Shown: positions 16,606 through 25,890, numbered from the stretch's first letter. The stretch: 59,707 nt of DNA from Candidatus Bathyarchaeota archaeon (GCA_903901015.1 CAIUPH010000003.1:1-59707); one strand, 5' to 3'. Made by a program: numbers and translations. Notes: generated from the letters alone by a model not told the origin.

Positions 16606-18813
16606 CTAAGAGGAAGGGGAGAACTTTATGTTCCAACGTCGCCTCACCAGAAGTATGCTGGCTGCTATTGCAACGATAATGATGACTGCTACTATAGCAG
16701 GTATTAAAAATGGTGAGGTTGTGGTGTTTTGGTTGTTCCTGGCGGAGTTGTCGTTAGACAAGAGTATCGTAAGGGTTGATTCTTGGCGGGTGGCGTTGAT
16801 TGTCTGGCTGACCAGTTGGTATCCGTCTTTGAATATTTGGAAGGTATAGGATCCAGCTGTAACGTTCTGGAAGGCAACGAATCCAGTTTCATTTGTAAAA
16901 GCGGATAATATTGGTGCGCCAGCCGGCCGCGCTGTTGATGTGACGCTTGTGCCGCTTAGGGAATTGCCGTTGCTGTCTTTGACGCACAACTGTATGGGTG
17001 CTACCCCGTTGGCAGTGGAAGTTGATAAGGGCGTCGTCGTATCTGCTGAGTTTGGTCCAGCTGACGGCGCAGGTGTAGGAGAAGAGGTTGCAGTGGGGCT
17101 TGAGGTTGGAGTTGCCGTTGGGACAGGGGTTTCGGTAGGCGTAGATGTCGGCGTGACTGCTGGTGCAACTGTTATTTGTGCGGTTCCAGCGCAATCTAAC
17201 CATTGAGTTTTTGTTGCATTCACCGTAATGGTACAGATCGCTGTTTGTGAGAGATTTGGAGTCGTGAAAGTGGAGTTATAGAATCCGTTTCCTGATTGTA
17301 TTGCTGAGAAGGCTCCGCTGATATCTGAGGCGAATGATACTTGGGCGCCTATCACTGGGTCACCATCTCCCGTTATATAGGCAGACACTTGCACGCCGTT
17401 TGCCCCGTTGACGTGTTCGGGATTAACTGTTAAAGTTGCCAGCATGGGTCGGTAATCGATAAAGTATGTAGTTATGTCATCTTGACCTGTTGTGTAGTTT
17501 GATGCGATGGCGGTGATCGCGGTTGCGCCAGGAGTGTTGGTTAAAGTAAAGTTGCCCGTTGCCTGTGTTTGCCCCAGCGGAATCGTAATCGGCGAGAGAA
17601 CGTCTCCCACCGCTAAATCTGAAGAGAACAACTTTACAATCGTACCTGAATCTGGGTTTCTTGCCGGTCTTCCCTGGTCGTCTTGAAGCTGCACCTGAAC
17701 TGCAGGGTACGTTTGGTTATCTGCAGGCAAGTTTGAGGGGGTGCAGAAAACCGCTAATTTCGAGGGAGTATAACCAACAGTGGTTAAAATCTGCTGGTCT
17801 ATTTTTAAGCCGTTTGTTGCTGCAGTTATGGCTACTGCGCCTGCTCTATAGGTCGTGTAGAGGTTGGCTAGAGCATAAGTGGAACCCGCTGGGATTGTTA
17901 TTTCGGTGTCTGTTGTAGCTATAGTGTTATCGGCTGATGCTATTGTTACTATTGTGTCTGAACTTCGGGTTGTTGGGCAACCTGTAGAATTTTGCAATTC
18001 GACTGCGAATTGTCTGTATACATTGTTGTCGGCGAGAACTTGTGGGGGACCTTCAAAAATTTTAAGTTGCAATGCGGTTGAGCTAGTTAAGGTCGTTGTT
18101 TCAAATGTTTGCTGCGTGGAAGCATACCCATGTCCTAATGCGGTAATGTCAGTAGTTCCCGAGTCCGTTGTTGAAGTGAAGTTTGCGATTGCATAAGTTT
18201 GACCTTGAAGAATTGTGATGGAAGAATTAACCGATCCAACTTTGGAGTTTGAGCTGAAGAGTGATACGTTAACGTTGTTTGGTGCCCTAGCGGGCGAACC
18301 GCTGATGTCTTGCAGTTGAACCATTACTGCGCTGTATATTCCCCCATCAGCGGGCAAAACAGATGGAAAACCGTAGACGGTTGTTTTGTAGGGGTAGGGT
18401 CCGATTGTTGTTAGGGTTGACGATACTGTGGCGTAGTTTGGCGCTGTGGCGGTGATGGCTGTTGTTCCAGGTAGATAGGTTGAGGTGAAGTTGGCGGATG
18501 CGAAGGTGACGTTCTTGGGTATGGTTGTGGTTTGGTCTACGATGCCTATGCCTGGGGCACTGGACGATAAGTCTATGGTTGTTTCTTGTACTGCTCGTGC
18601 AAGGTTTCCTTTAGCATCCACCAATTGAACAAAAATACATCTGTAACTACTGTTATCTGCCAGTATGCTGCTTGGGCTGACGAGTATTTTTAAGTCAACG
18701 GGTTTGGGTTCTGTTGTTGCTGCAAAAGTTGTTAAGTTGAACATTATGAAAGTTGACATTACGACTAAAACGATGGTTACTGCTGCCAGGTTTTTTTTAA
18801 AATTCATAAACAT
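16606..18813 (-). CDS. Cell-surface protein with four Ig-like repeats, Thr/Pro stalk and C-terminal anchor
   Basis: 735 residues. N-terminal signal helix (LAAVTIVLVVMSTFIMF), then four repeats of about 100 residues, each opening with LADN/PADN and a VQLxDxxGxPAR-type strand and ending in TAITA, typical of invasin/bacterial Ig-like folds. A further beta domain follows, then a TPTSTPTETPVPTATPT-type stalk, a carboxypeptidase-regulatory-like domain (GNSLSGTSVTS to NATRQ) and a C-terminal membrane helix ending in RRRWNIK. It is probably an S-layer-associated or adhesin protein exposed outside the cell. Its promoter block is shared with the pilus-like operon, and it has a roughly 100-base untranslated leader. 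Confidence 0.85.
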   Translation of the reverse strand: MFMNFKKNLAAVTIVLVVMSTFIMFNLTTFAATTEPKPVDLKILVSPSSILADNSSYRCIFVQLVDAKGNLARAVQETTIDLSSSAPGIGIVDQTTTIPKNVTFASANFTSTYLPGTTAITATAPNYATVSSTLTTIGPYPYKTTVYGFPSVLPADGGIYSAVMVQLQDISGSPARAPNNVNVSLFSSNSKVGSVNSSITILQGQTYAIANFTSTTDSGTTDITALGHGYASTQQTFETTTLTSSTALQLKIFEGPPQVLADNNVYRQFAVELQNSTGCPTTRSSDTIVTIASADNTIATTDTEITIPAGSTYALANLYTTYRAGAVAITAATNGLKIDQQILTTVGYTPSKLAVFCTPSNLPADNQTYPAVQVQLQDDQGRPARNPDSGTIVKLFSSDLAVGDVLSPITIPLGQTQATGNFTLTNTPGATAITAIASNYTTGQDDITTYFIDYRPMLATLTVNPEHVNGANGVQVSAYITGDGDPVIGAQVSFASDISGAFSAIQSGNGFYNSTFTTPNLSQTAICTITVNATKTQWLDCAGTAQITVAPAVTPTSTPTETPVPTATPTSSPTATSSPTPAPSAGPNSADTTTPLSTSTANGVAPIQLCVKDSNGNSLSGTSVTSTARPAGAPILSAFTNETGFVAFQNVTAGSYTFQIFKDGYQLVSQTINATRQESTLTILLSNDNSARNNQNTTTSPFLIPAIVAVIIIVAIAASILLVRRRWNIKFSPSS

Positions 18814-18943
18814 TTACACCTAAATTTTGAACGGTTTGTTTGATTGACCTTGTTGAAGGGAAATTTTTGTGATTGATTTTGAATGGTTGTTTAAAGAGTG
18901 AATGCCCATTTTGGTCCGCTGTATTATTTCCGCAGAACAATCC

Positions 18944-19000
18944 TATTAAATATTGTGTCTCACTACATCCTACTGTCAATGTGTGCTACACAAATACAAA
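18944..19000 (-). promoter_or_regulatory. Promoter and palindromic operator of the surface repeat protein
   Basis: Second copy of the 57-base block seen upstream of the pilus ATPase. It has the TATA-like TATTTAATA, the conserved AGTGAGACA box and an inverted repeat TGTGTGCTACACA at 18980-18992 with the same 36-base spacing between block start and palindrome. The gene starts about 130 bases downstream, leaving an untranslated leader of roughly 100 bases. Confidence 0.7.
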
Positions 19001-19096
19001 CAGTCAAAATAAGGGGAAAAAACAATGTTGAGCAACAAAACTATTTTTAAACCACCAAACATCACATACATCAACACATTAACGGATGAATAATGT

Positions 19097-19792
19097 TTGA
19101 ATGAAACCGCAAGAATAATTAATCAAGCTAAAAAAGAAGGCAGATTTGCGCTTCTTGAAACTGAAGCTAAATCTATCTGCGCTGAATATGGCATTCCAGT
19201 AACTAAGTTTAATCTTGCAGAAAATGGGCAGGAAGCTGCAGCTCAAGCCAGCCAAATCGGGTTTCCAGTGGTGCTCAAGATTGTTTCGCCCGACATTATC
19301 CATAAATCTGATGCGGGCGGAGTCCTGGTTAACGTTAAAACCCCGGCGGAAGTCGAGGATGGTTTCAGGAAGATTTTGGAAAATGTCAAGAAATACAAGT
19401 CGGACGCGAAAATCGTGGGTGTGCTTGTGCAGGAGATGGCGCAGCAGTCGACTGAAGTGATCGTTGGAGCCGTTAAGGATCCGCAGTTTGGGCAGACCGT
19501 GATGTTTGGTTTAGGCGGCATATTCGTGGAACTCCTCAAAGACGTGAGCTTTCGCGTTGCCCCCATCACAGCTCAGGACGCCAAAGAAATGATAACCCAG
19601 CTCAAGGCTTATCCGCTCCTAAACGGCTACCGCAACACGCCGCCCGCAGATATCGACGCCCTCGCCAGCATACTCTGCGCTGTTTCGCGCCTCATCATGG
19701 ATTACCCTGAGATAAAAGAACTCGACCTAAACCCCGTGATGGCGTACCCGAAGGGCGCAAAAACAGTAGACGCACGCATAATACTCGAATAA
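19097..19792 (+). CDS. Acyl-CoA synthetase (NDP-forming), ATP-grasp beta subunit
   Basis: 231 residues starting at TTG. This is the ATP-grasp domain of ADP-forming acetate/acyl-CoA ligases: FPVVLKIVSPDIIHKSDAGG is the nucleotide-binding strand with His-Lys, MFGLGGIFVEL the Gly-rich segment and LDLNPVMAY the metal and nucleotide end. The enzyme makes ATP from acyl-CoA in fermentative archaea, or activates acids in reverse. The partner alpha subunit (CoA-binding and succinyl-CoA ligase-like domains) is not in the window, so it works with a subunit encoded elsewhere. Its upstream region also serves the divergent surface protein. Confidence 0.9.
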   Translation: MNETARIINQAKKEGRFALLETEAKSICAEYGIPVTKFNLAENGQEAAAQASQIGFPVVLKIVSPDIIHKSDAGGVLVNVKTPAEVEDGFRKILENVKKYKSDAKIVGVLVQEMAQQSTEVIVGAVKDPQFGQTVMFGLGGIFVELLKDVSFRVAPITAQDAKEMITQLKAYPLLNGYRNTPPADIDALASILCAVSRLIMDYPEIKELDLNPVMAYPKGAKTVDARIILE

Positions 19793-19809
19793 GCAACTGC
19801 TTCATTAAA

Positions 19810-19834
19810 TCCCGTCCCCAACAAAAAGACGGGA
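19810..19834 (+). terminator. Hairpin after the acyl-CoA synthetase gene
   Basis: A 7-bp stem TCCCGTC/GACGGGA encloses an 11-base loop, 18 bases after the stop codon. No oligo-T run follows directly, so it may be an RNA-stabilising or transcription-ending hairpin. Confidence 0.4.
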
Positions 19835-20129
19835 CCCCCCATTTCTACTCGTTATGTGGACAAAAACGTTTTAAGGAATCCACAAGACCGCAAAAGAACG
19901 CAATTGCTTTTAGCAGCTTCAACGTTTTTCTGCGCCTGTTTCAATGTGAGATATTCGATTTTCTACACATGCCCAACATGACTCCATGCAGAAACCCCGA
20001 AAGTGTCCATGTGAAAGCACATATCGCCTGTTTTTTTCTGCACAAGAACCAGTTTTTTAGCGCTCAAAATAGGACAAAGATGTCGATGTTTTAGGCAAGT
20101 TCTAAACTGAGTTTAGCAAATCAGATGAA
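19835..20129. other. Intergenic stretch without a recognisable gene
   Basis: About 295 bases. I see no open frame with coding character, no tRNA and no clear repeat. Scattered CATG/CACATG words and A-runs are present but form no convincing structure. Confidence 0.5.
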
Positions 20130-20180
20130 TAAATACAAAATATTTTGGGAAAAAATAGTTAAAAATAAGAAATAAGGCTT
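20130..20180 (-). terminator. Oligo-T terminator region of the L12 gene
   Basis: On the minus strand this region, just after the L12 stop, holds several runs of T (complement of AAAAAATAGTTAAAAATAAG), the usual archaeal termination signal. Just after the gene the sequence AAGGCTTATTT is repeated in tandem. Confidence 0.5.
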
Positions 20181-20194
20181 ATTTAAGGCTTATT

Positions 20195-20509
20195 TTACCC
20201 GAATAGGGCGCCTAATCCTTCTAATGCTGCGTCTTCCTTGGCTTTCTCTTCTTCAGCTTTCTTCTTCTTGTCTTCTGGTGCTGCTACTGACTTTGTCTCT
20301 GCTGGAGCTGCTATTGGAGCGGCTGCCATCATGGCTGGTGCTGCTTTGATTGCTTCATCGATGTTAACTTCACTTAGTGATGCTACGAGTGCTTTAACTT
20401 GTATTGCATCAACTGTGATGCCTGCTGCTTCGAGAACTTTTGTTACTGAAGCTTCGTTGATTTCTTTACCTGCCTTGTGAAGGAGCATTGCTGCGTAAAT
20501 ATTTTCCAT
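20195..20509 (-). CDS. rpl12: Ribosomal stalk protein P1 (archaeal L12)
   Basis: 104 residues. Helical N-terminal dimerisation domain (MENIYAAMLLHKAGKEINEA), Ala-rich hinge, Lys/Glu-rich charged segment and the conserved C-terminal tail GLGALFG that recruits elongation factors. It is part of the large-subunit stalk with L10 and works with EF-1A and EF-2. It stands alone here: the usual L11-L1-L10 neighbours are absent and the next gene is divergent. A strong GAGGTG ribosome-binding site is 7-8 bases before the ATG. Confidence 0.97.
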   Translation of the reverse strand: MENIYAAMLLHKAGKEINEASVTKVLEAAGITVDAIQVKALVASLSEVNIDEAIKAAPAMMAAAPIAAPAETKSVAAPEDKKKKAEEEKAKEDAALEGLGALFG

Positions 20510-20542
20510 ACCTTTTCACCTCTTCCAACCTCTACGTCGGGG

Positions 20543-20550
20543 TATTTTAA
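20543..20550 (-). promoter_or_regulatory. TATA box of the L12 gene
   Basis: Minus-strand TTAAAATA, preceded by a purine-rich BRE-like stretch, lies about 34 bases upstream of the ATG; this fits a short leader that includes the GAGGTG ribosome-binding site. Confidence 0.5.
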
Positions 20551-20785
20551 CCTTTTTGGTTGGTGTAACCATCCTCCAAAACTGGAAGCTTGGCCGTTAC
20601 CTGAAATGGCAATTGATTATGCCGTTTTCTTGCCGTTTAAAAGATTGCCCTTTACCTTAAGAACCTTTCGTACATACCCACTGCAAGTTACAATCCAGTT
20701 TTTCTTTCCAGTTTCATCGAAAAATGCGTCGCCACCAAAAACACTTATCTTTCGGAACAAACCACAATGCGCATAACAACAGGTC

Positions 20786-21763
20786 ATGAACATGGGGAAC
20801 ATTACAGTTGCAATCCTTGGCGCTTTAGAATACGGCAGTAGCCTCGCCAAAAAAGGAACCGCCACAGACATAACTCTCTACAACCTTAAAAAAGGCGAAG
20901 ACACCGTCACATTCATCGAACCCACACGTTACCCCGAACGCCTGGCACCCCTGTTCTACGCCTGTGCCCTCGCAAAAGAAGCCATAGTTGTCGTGGACGA
21001 GATAAACGCTTCTTTTGGCGAACAACTCGTAATGCTGCAGTGCAGCGACATCAAAAACGGCTACTTTATCCTGCGAAACTATGTTCCAAAAGAAAAAATA
21101 GAAGCTCTCATCAAAGGAACAAGCCTTGAAAAATTCCAAATAATCCCAGACGACCCCAACGCCCTACGCGAAAAACTGCTATTGGAAGCTTCCCAGCAAA
21201 AACATGTAGAAGTCGCCGCAGGTCAACCGTCAATCGGAACAGTGCCAGTCGACCATGCTTTCAACGTTAAAGGCGTAGGCGTCGTGGTTCTTGGCATCGT
21301 GGTCTACGGCGTCATCCAGAAACATGCAACACTCAACGTATTGCCCGCATCCAAAACCGCACAGGTCCGCTCAATCCAAAAACACGACGAAGAATTCGAC
21401 GTGGCATGGGAAGGCGACCGCGTAGGGTTCGCTTTAAAGAACGTGGAAGTGGAAAACCTGGACCGCGGAACAGTTTTGACAAACGACCCTACAATTAAAA
21501 CGTCAACCGCCCTAAAAACATCGGCTTCGCTGGTTAAGTACTGGCAGACACCCATCAAAGAAGGCATGGTCCTGCATGTTGGACACTGGACGCAGTTCAT
21601 AACCGCCAAGGTGGAAACAATAATAGAGACAAGCGACCCCAAAAAACCAGCACTAACCCTCACGCTCGATAAACCCCTTGTCCACCGCCCAAGCGACAAA
21701 GCCGTACTGATGTACCTTGACGGTGCAAAGCTACGGGTAGCAGGAACAATTGAGCTACCTTAG
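20786..21763 (+). CDS. EF-Tu/SelB-like protein with a degenerate G domain
   Basis: 325 residues. Residues 1-150 have the fold pattern of a translational GTPase domain but lack its motifs: the P-loop position reads LGALEYGSS instead of GHVDHGKT, and there is no DxxG or NKxD. Residues 165-325 resemble EF-Tu domains 2 and 3 (FNVKGVGVVVLGIVVYGVI, GDRVGFALKNVE, VLHVGHWTQFITAKVE). This resembles the archaeal aSelB-like paralogs that have lost GTPase function. ATG at 20786 and at 20792 are both possible; AGGT spacing favours the second. It is divergent from L12 and not in an operon. Confidence 0.75.
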   Translation: MNMGNITVAILGALEYGSSLAKKGTATDITLYNLKKGEDTVTFIEPTRYPERLAPLFYACALAKEAIVVVDEINASFGEQLVMLQCSDIKNGYFILRNYVPKEKIEALIKGTSLEKFQIIPDDPNALREKLLLEASQQKHVEVAAGQPSIGTVPVDHAFNVKGVGVVVLGIVVYGVIQKHATLNVLPASKTAQVRSIQKHDEEFDVAWEGDRVGFALKNVEVENLDRGTVLTNDPTIKTSTALKTSASLVKYWQTPIKEGMVLHVGHWTQFITAKVETIIETSDPKKPALTLTLDKPLVHRPSDKAVLMYLDGAKLRVAGTIELP

Positions 21764-21915
21764 GAACCACTTTTAACAGGGTCTAAAAGAGCGCCAGTTT
21801 GCTTAACTCAGCGCTCTCTCGTGTAAAATTTTAATACGCTCCGTTGACTACATTTAATATGCATCAATGGCTGACTTATAGGCCTTTTTGAACCACTTTT
21901 AGGATTGTTAAAGTT

Positions 21916-22408
21916 TTGACGAAGAGTTGTGATGAAACGTCACATGCTGAAACAAGAAGGCTTCTTCAGCATGTGAACAAAAAATTCAAAATATACATCG
22001 TTCTTGCTGTAATCTACGGTTTATTCTTCATAAATTACATCGATTTATTCTATTCAGGCCACGGCTACCATTTGTGGTTGATGGCAATGTATTTTTTTCC
22101 GTTTTTCGCCTTAACAGTATTGACTTTAGGAGAAATATCAGACTTACCTTGGCGCTGGGTCTTATAGGGTCTCTCATGAATGACTTGTTCTATTATCCCG
22201 TCGGATACATCTTTGGTGTATACTCGGATTTGGCTAGTTACTATACCCATTGGTTTATTCCCAGCAATACCTATCTTTTCGATTTAAACTTGGGTTTTGC
22301 AGTTATACGGGTTTTTCTTGGATGATGTCGCTCTCGATTTATGTTCGAATCGCAGTTGTTGTGGGTTTGCTGTGGAGTTGGCGGCGTTATTTTGCCCAGA
22401 CAAAATAG
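21916..22408 (+). pseudogene. Frameshifted membrane protein gene
   Basis: Three consecutive frames join into one plausible membrane protein. The first (TTG at 21916) has a hydrophilic start and two membrane helices to LTVLTLGEIS; near 22141 the reading moves to a frame with LTLALGLIGSLMNDLFYYPVGYI; near 22320 it moves again to MMSLSIYVRIAVVVGLLWS and ends at TAG 22406. Each piece is hydrophobic and continues the previous, so an intact gene of about 160 residues has been broken twice, or the assembly has two indels. No family assigned. Confidence 0.55.
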
Positions 22409-22445
22409 GACAGGGCAAGGAATTCAGGGAGAACTTCCATTTCAG

Positions 22446-22897
22446 ATGAATCTACTAGACACTGGCATAGTTTTAGAAATGCTCAAGAGGCGGCAGTTTA
22501 AACCGAAAGTTATTACACCAATTATTGTTATTGAAATCCTAAGGGATTTGAAAAAGAAAAAAGACCCCGTATGAAAGAAAAGCTCGGGGAAAGTTTCACT
22601 ATAATTGACGTGGATGATTAAATAATTGAGGCATATTGTGACCTCTACCGCAAGCTCAAGCAAGAAGGCCCAGTATTGCCTGATACAGACCTTCTAATCG
22701 CTGCAACCGCAATAGCCCACGACCTGTGTCTTGAAACTAACGATGACCACTTTCAAAGGTTAAAACCGTTAAGGTTTAGAACTTACCTAAGTCCAACCAG
22801 TGTTTGTTTAACTAAGAAAACCACAAAACTTTTGTTATTTGGATGCAAAATCTTAAGCCAGATTACAATCAATAGTTCAGTGAGTAAGTATGTCTGA
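22446..22897 (+). pseudogene. Decayed PIN-domain toxin (VapC-like)
   Basis: The first frame gives MNLLDTGIVLEMLKRRQFKP with the N-terminal PIN Asp, then VITPIIVIEILRDL with the conserved Glu. It is interrupted by a TGA at 22572; the next frame continues KEKLGESFTIIDVDD, meets a TAA, then gives PDTDLLIAATAIAHDLCLET and NDDHFQRL, carrying the remaining acidic PIN residues. One frameshift plus one stop make it inactive as read. Just before it a frame ends in GKEFRENFHFR with an ATGA overlap, which may be the tail of a lost antitoxin. Confidence 0.7.
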
Positions 22898-23486
22898 GCC
22901 GCGAAATGTTGTTTACCAAAGGTTGGGTAAAGCCTCGGGAATCGTTGCGCCCATAGTGGGCTTTGCCTTCATCTTAGCAGCCATTGCATCTTATCCCCAG
23001 TTCAGCTGGACGGACAATGCGCTCAGCGATTTAGGCGTCGTTTCAGGCATTACGGGTCCGCTGTTCAACTTCGGGCTCCTCGCCACTGGACTCTTAACCT
23101 TCAACTTCGCCGCATTCGGCTTATTCACCTACTTTGGGAAACGTTGGGCGGGCAGAATCGGCTCGGCAGTTTTTGCCGCGGCGTCTTTGGCGCTCATCGC
23201 CATCGGCGTCTTCAACGAGAATTTCTCGCCAACCCACTACATTGTTTCCGTGGCGTTTTTCGTGTTGGCGCCCATTGCGCTTTTCATCTTAACCTTCGCG
23301 TTCTGGTTTAACCGCAACCGCAGATTGGCGGGTTTCACTGTTTTGGTTGGGGTTGCGGCGGCGGTGCCCTGGATTTTAGAGTTCACCCTAAACTACGTTC
23401 CAAACGTAGCGGTTCCAGAGGCAGTTTCGGGGCTGGCAGTTTCAGTGTGGGCTATAATTATCGGCAAAAAACTGCTATCAACATAG
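22890..23486 (+). CDS. DUF998 family membrane protein
   Basis: 198 residues with six hydrophobic helices. The motif SWTDNALSDLGVVSG between helices 1 and 2 is the hallmark of DUF998, as is the NFSPTHYIVS segment between later helices. Proteins of this family are polytopic, widespread in archaea and of unknown biochemical role. The start ATG overlaps the end of the decayed PIN frame; no operon partner is evident. It is convergent with the FAD monooxygenase. Confidence 0.85.
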   Translation: MSEPRNVVYQRLGKASGIVAPIVGFAFILAAIASYPQFSWTDNALSDLGVVSGITGPLFNFGLLATGLLTFNFAAFGLFTYFGKRWAGRIGSAVFAAASLALIAIGVFNENFSPTHYIVSVAFFVLAPIALFILTFAFWFNRNRRLAGFTVLVGVAAAVPWILEFTLNYVPNVAVPEAVSGLAVSVWAIIIGKKLLST

Positions 23487-23515
23487 ACTTGTTAGCCAGA
23501 CTGTGAATCTGCCTT

Positions 23516-24673
23516 TTATATTTGATGAATTTTTCCCTTGAACACTTTCGCTGTCCTGCCAACAAGCAGTGGACTGAATTCCAAGCGGGTGACTAACCTG
23601 TTCCAGGCTGTTTCTTGGGTTGAGGTTGATACAAACCTGTGTGTTAGATGTATAGCTTGGATTTGGCGGCTTTCAATGTCGGATTTCAAGATGGATTCGT
23701 AACGTAAAAGCCCCTCTTTGACACTGGCACTTTTTTTAAGCTCGTTTGCAAGAACAAAAGCTTCCAGCATCGCCATTGAAGCCCCTTGCCCGGCAAGCGG
23801 ACTTAAACATGCACATGCATCGCCAACAAGGCACACATGGTTTTTGGTCCATGTTTGCATCTGAATTTGCTTTAAAACATCAAAATACTCAATTCCCTGC
23901 TCGGGCATTCTCTTTATTACATCTTGGCTTATCCATTTTGAGCCAGCGTAAGTTTCCAGCAAAACACTTTTGTAGTTTTCCTTCGGAACCCTTTCTGCTG
24001 TCCATGGAAACATGAACACGCAGTCCATTGCTTTTTCGGAAACTGGATAATAAATCGCTGAGCGGTTGGTTTCCTGATGGATTTTGACGCTGCCACCGAT
24101 TTCCCCTCGGTACTTGGTCTGGAACGCTGCTACGCCGTAGCCTAAGTAGCGGCTGAACTGGTTTTCTTCGCCAAAAACCATTTTTCTGACCCCGGAATGC
24201 ATCCCGTCTGCGCCGACAACAAGGTCGTACGAGTTGATGTCGCCGTTTTGAAATGAAACACTCACAGAATCAGAGGCTTCGTTCACCTGAGCAACCTGCG
24301 TTTTGTACTTAACATGGATTGAGAGTTCCTTTGAGCGCTCAAGCAAAATACGCTCAAAATCAGGTCTTCTCAGATAAGTGTATTCTTGTCCAAACCCCTT
24401 CCTCACAAGATCAAGTCGGACGTTGAAGTATGGTTTTCCCAAGCTGTCCACATACTGGAATTCTTGGAAAGGGTACCTGATTTCTTTGATTGGATCAAGA
24501 ATTTTCATTTTTTTCGCGACCCCCCAGCCATTTCCAAAAAAAGTAATCATGTAGCCGCTTTTGCGTTCGCCCTCTGCTTTTTCGATAACATCGACTTGCC
24601 AACCGAAGTCCGCGAGGCAGCAAGCTAATGTGAGCCCAGCTATGCCAGCACCAGAAATCAAAACACGCTTCAT
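23516..24673 (-). CDS. FAD-dependent aromatic-type monooxygenase/oxidoreductase
   Basis: 385 residues of the UbiH/PHBH-like flavoprotein family. N-terminal Rossmann motif GAGIAGLTLACCLADFGWQ with the acidic end VIEKAE, the central VVGADGMHSGVR (DG motif) and the GD motif LVGDACACLSPLAGQGASMA, which binds the FAD ribityl chain. These enzymes hydroxylate or oxidise aromatic or polyketide substrates using NAD(P)H and oxygen; in an anaerobe related proteins also act as reductases. The substrate is unknown and no pathway genes are adjacent. Confidence 0.85.
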   Translation of the reverse strand: MKRVLISGAGIAGLTLACCLADFGWQVDVIEKAEGERKSGYMITFFGNGWGVAKKMKILDPIKEIRYPFQEFQYVDSLGKPYFNVRLDLVRKGFGQEYTYLRRPDFERILLERSKELSIHVKYKTQVAQVNEASDSVSVSFQNGDINSYDLVVGADGMHSGVRKMVFGEENQFSRYLGYGVAAFQTKYRGEIGGSVKIHQETNRSAIYYPVSEKAMDCVFMFPWTAERVPKENYKSVLLETYAGSKWISQDVIKRMPEQGIEYFDVLKQIQMQTWTKNHVCLVGDACACLSPLAGQGASMAMLEAFVLANELKKSASVKEGLLRYESILKSDIESRQIQAIHLTHRFVSTSTQETAWNRLVTRLEFSPLLVGRTAKVFKGKIHQI

Positions 24674-24759
24674 GACTAATGACTAATTTAATTAAGATAT
24701 AAAAACAAGATTTTCTTAAGAAACCAATCTATTTCTGCAAAACAACAAAAATTTGATGG

Positions 24760-24834
24760 TGGGGCCGGAGGAATTTGAATCCTCGTCTATAGCGCCCGAG
24801 GCTACAAGCCTAGACCAAGCTAGCCGACGGCCCC
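24760..24834 (-). tRNA. tRNA-Pro (anticodon CGG)
   Basis: Minus strand. Acceptor GGGGCCG pairs with CGGCCCC; the D arm closes with wobble pairs; anticodon stem GTAGC/GCTAT with loop CTCGGGC gives CGG; T arm GAGGA-TTCAAAT-TCCTC. Discriminator A is followed by an encoded CCA (to 24757). No intron. Confidence 0.95.
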
Positions 24835-25152
24835 TCTCCAATGTTGCTTTCTTGTTTTTCGGGCGGGTTCATAGATTAATGCTGGTTTAGGCTTTAAACT
24901 TTAGCGGTCAGGTTTTGTTTTGAATTGGATGGCGTCTATTTCTGATGCGGCTTTCTGTATTTCTATGCGGTTTTACGAACCTATTTGGATCCTAATATCA
25001 TATCATTGCAGAAACGATAGAGGGGGTCTATGCCCTAAGGTGGTAGGTCGGTATTGCCGAAAAACCAGTGCAATAATATGTTGGAATGCAGTGCCTAAAT
25101 AAGGTTGAAAGCGCCGAAAATTAGGCTTAAATTCCATTTCCAATGCGCAAAG
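24835..25152. other. Intergenic stretch without a recognisable gene
   Basis: About 318 bases between tRNA-Pro and the ERCC4 nuclease gene. No open frame with coding character and no convincing RNA structure; the part next to the tRNA 5' end must contain its promoter, but I cannot pick it out with confidence. Confidence 0.4.
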
Positions 25153-25890
25153 TTAAGGCTTAGTCTCTTTGGTTTCGTCGCATTTCTCTTTATGCGGCGT
25201 ACTCAAAACGTCTTTCACGCGGTTAGTTATTACTGGTCCCAAGCCATGGACGGCTTTTTCCCAGTCGTCAATGTTGATGAGTGCGTTCATGGGGGTCTGG
25301 TAAGATTCGAGGATGGCGGTGGCTTTTTCGCGTCCGATGCTTGGTAAGCTGGCGATGAAGTAAACTTGGGCGTCGGAGAGGGTTTCGCATTTCTTGAACG
25401 CATGCACGACGGCGCTTCGTTTCTCCACGATTTGCTCTTGGCGGGCGGCGGTGTAGAGGAAATCGATGGTTTCCTTATACGAGCTTGTGCTGACTATGGC
25501 GATGCCGTTTTTGGCAAGGTTAAACATGGCGCCCCATACCGACGCGGGCGAGATGCTGCTGTACTTGTAGATTATTGGCATGTAGCCTTCGAGTACGATT
25601 AGCGATTTTGGGTAGACTTCTTTTAAGCGAAACAGCTGCTCGAAGAGGTAGCGGCGTGTGAGAGTGTAGACGAAGTCGTTGACGGTTTTTCGTTCCACCG
25701 CACACTGGTCGCTAAGGATGTAGTCGCCTTTCTCAAGCATCTGGGTCTTCACGTTAACGCCCTTCTCAACTAAGCCCTTAACGATTTTTGCGGCGCTGCT
25801 AGCCTCGCGGCTATCCACTATGATGGTGGGTTCGTCGCCGGGTTTCTTTTTTTCGCCGATGAAAGGAACCAGCGTTTCAGTGCCAGACAT
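25153..25890 (-). CDS. ERCC4/XPF-type structure-specific nuclease
   Basis: 245 residues. ERCC4 nuclease domain at about residues 20-150: TIIVDSREASS holds the first catalytic acids, MLEKGDYIL the second, AVERKTVNDFV the signature ERKxxxDF. A tandem helix-hairpin-helix DNA-binding region follows (SLPSIGREKATAIL and VHGLGPVITNRVKDVL). This is the short archaeal XPF form lacking the helicase part; it acts as a dimer on branched or flap DNA, often with PCNA. The C-terminal tail is short and charged without a clear PCNA motif. It is a stand-alone gene. Confidence 0.92.
   Translation of the reverse strand: MSGTETLVPFIGEKKKPGDEPTIIVDSREASSAAKIVKGLVEKGVNVKTQMLEKGDYILSDQCAVERKTVNDFVYTLTRRYLFEQLFRLKEVYPKSLIVLEGYMPIIYKYSSISPASVWGAMFNLAKNGIAIVSTSSYKETIDFLYTAARQEQIVEKRSAVVHAFKKCETLSDAQVYFIASLPSIGREKATAILESYQTPMNALINIDDWEKAVHGLGPVITNRVKDVLSTPHKEKCDETKETKP

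Noticed and set aside
19810-20129. Small RNA or riboswitch between the acyl-CoA synthetase and L12
   Set aside because: Apart from one 7-bp hairpin there is no compact conserved-looking structure.
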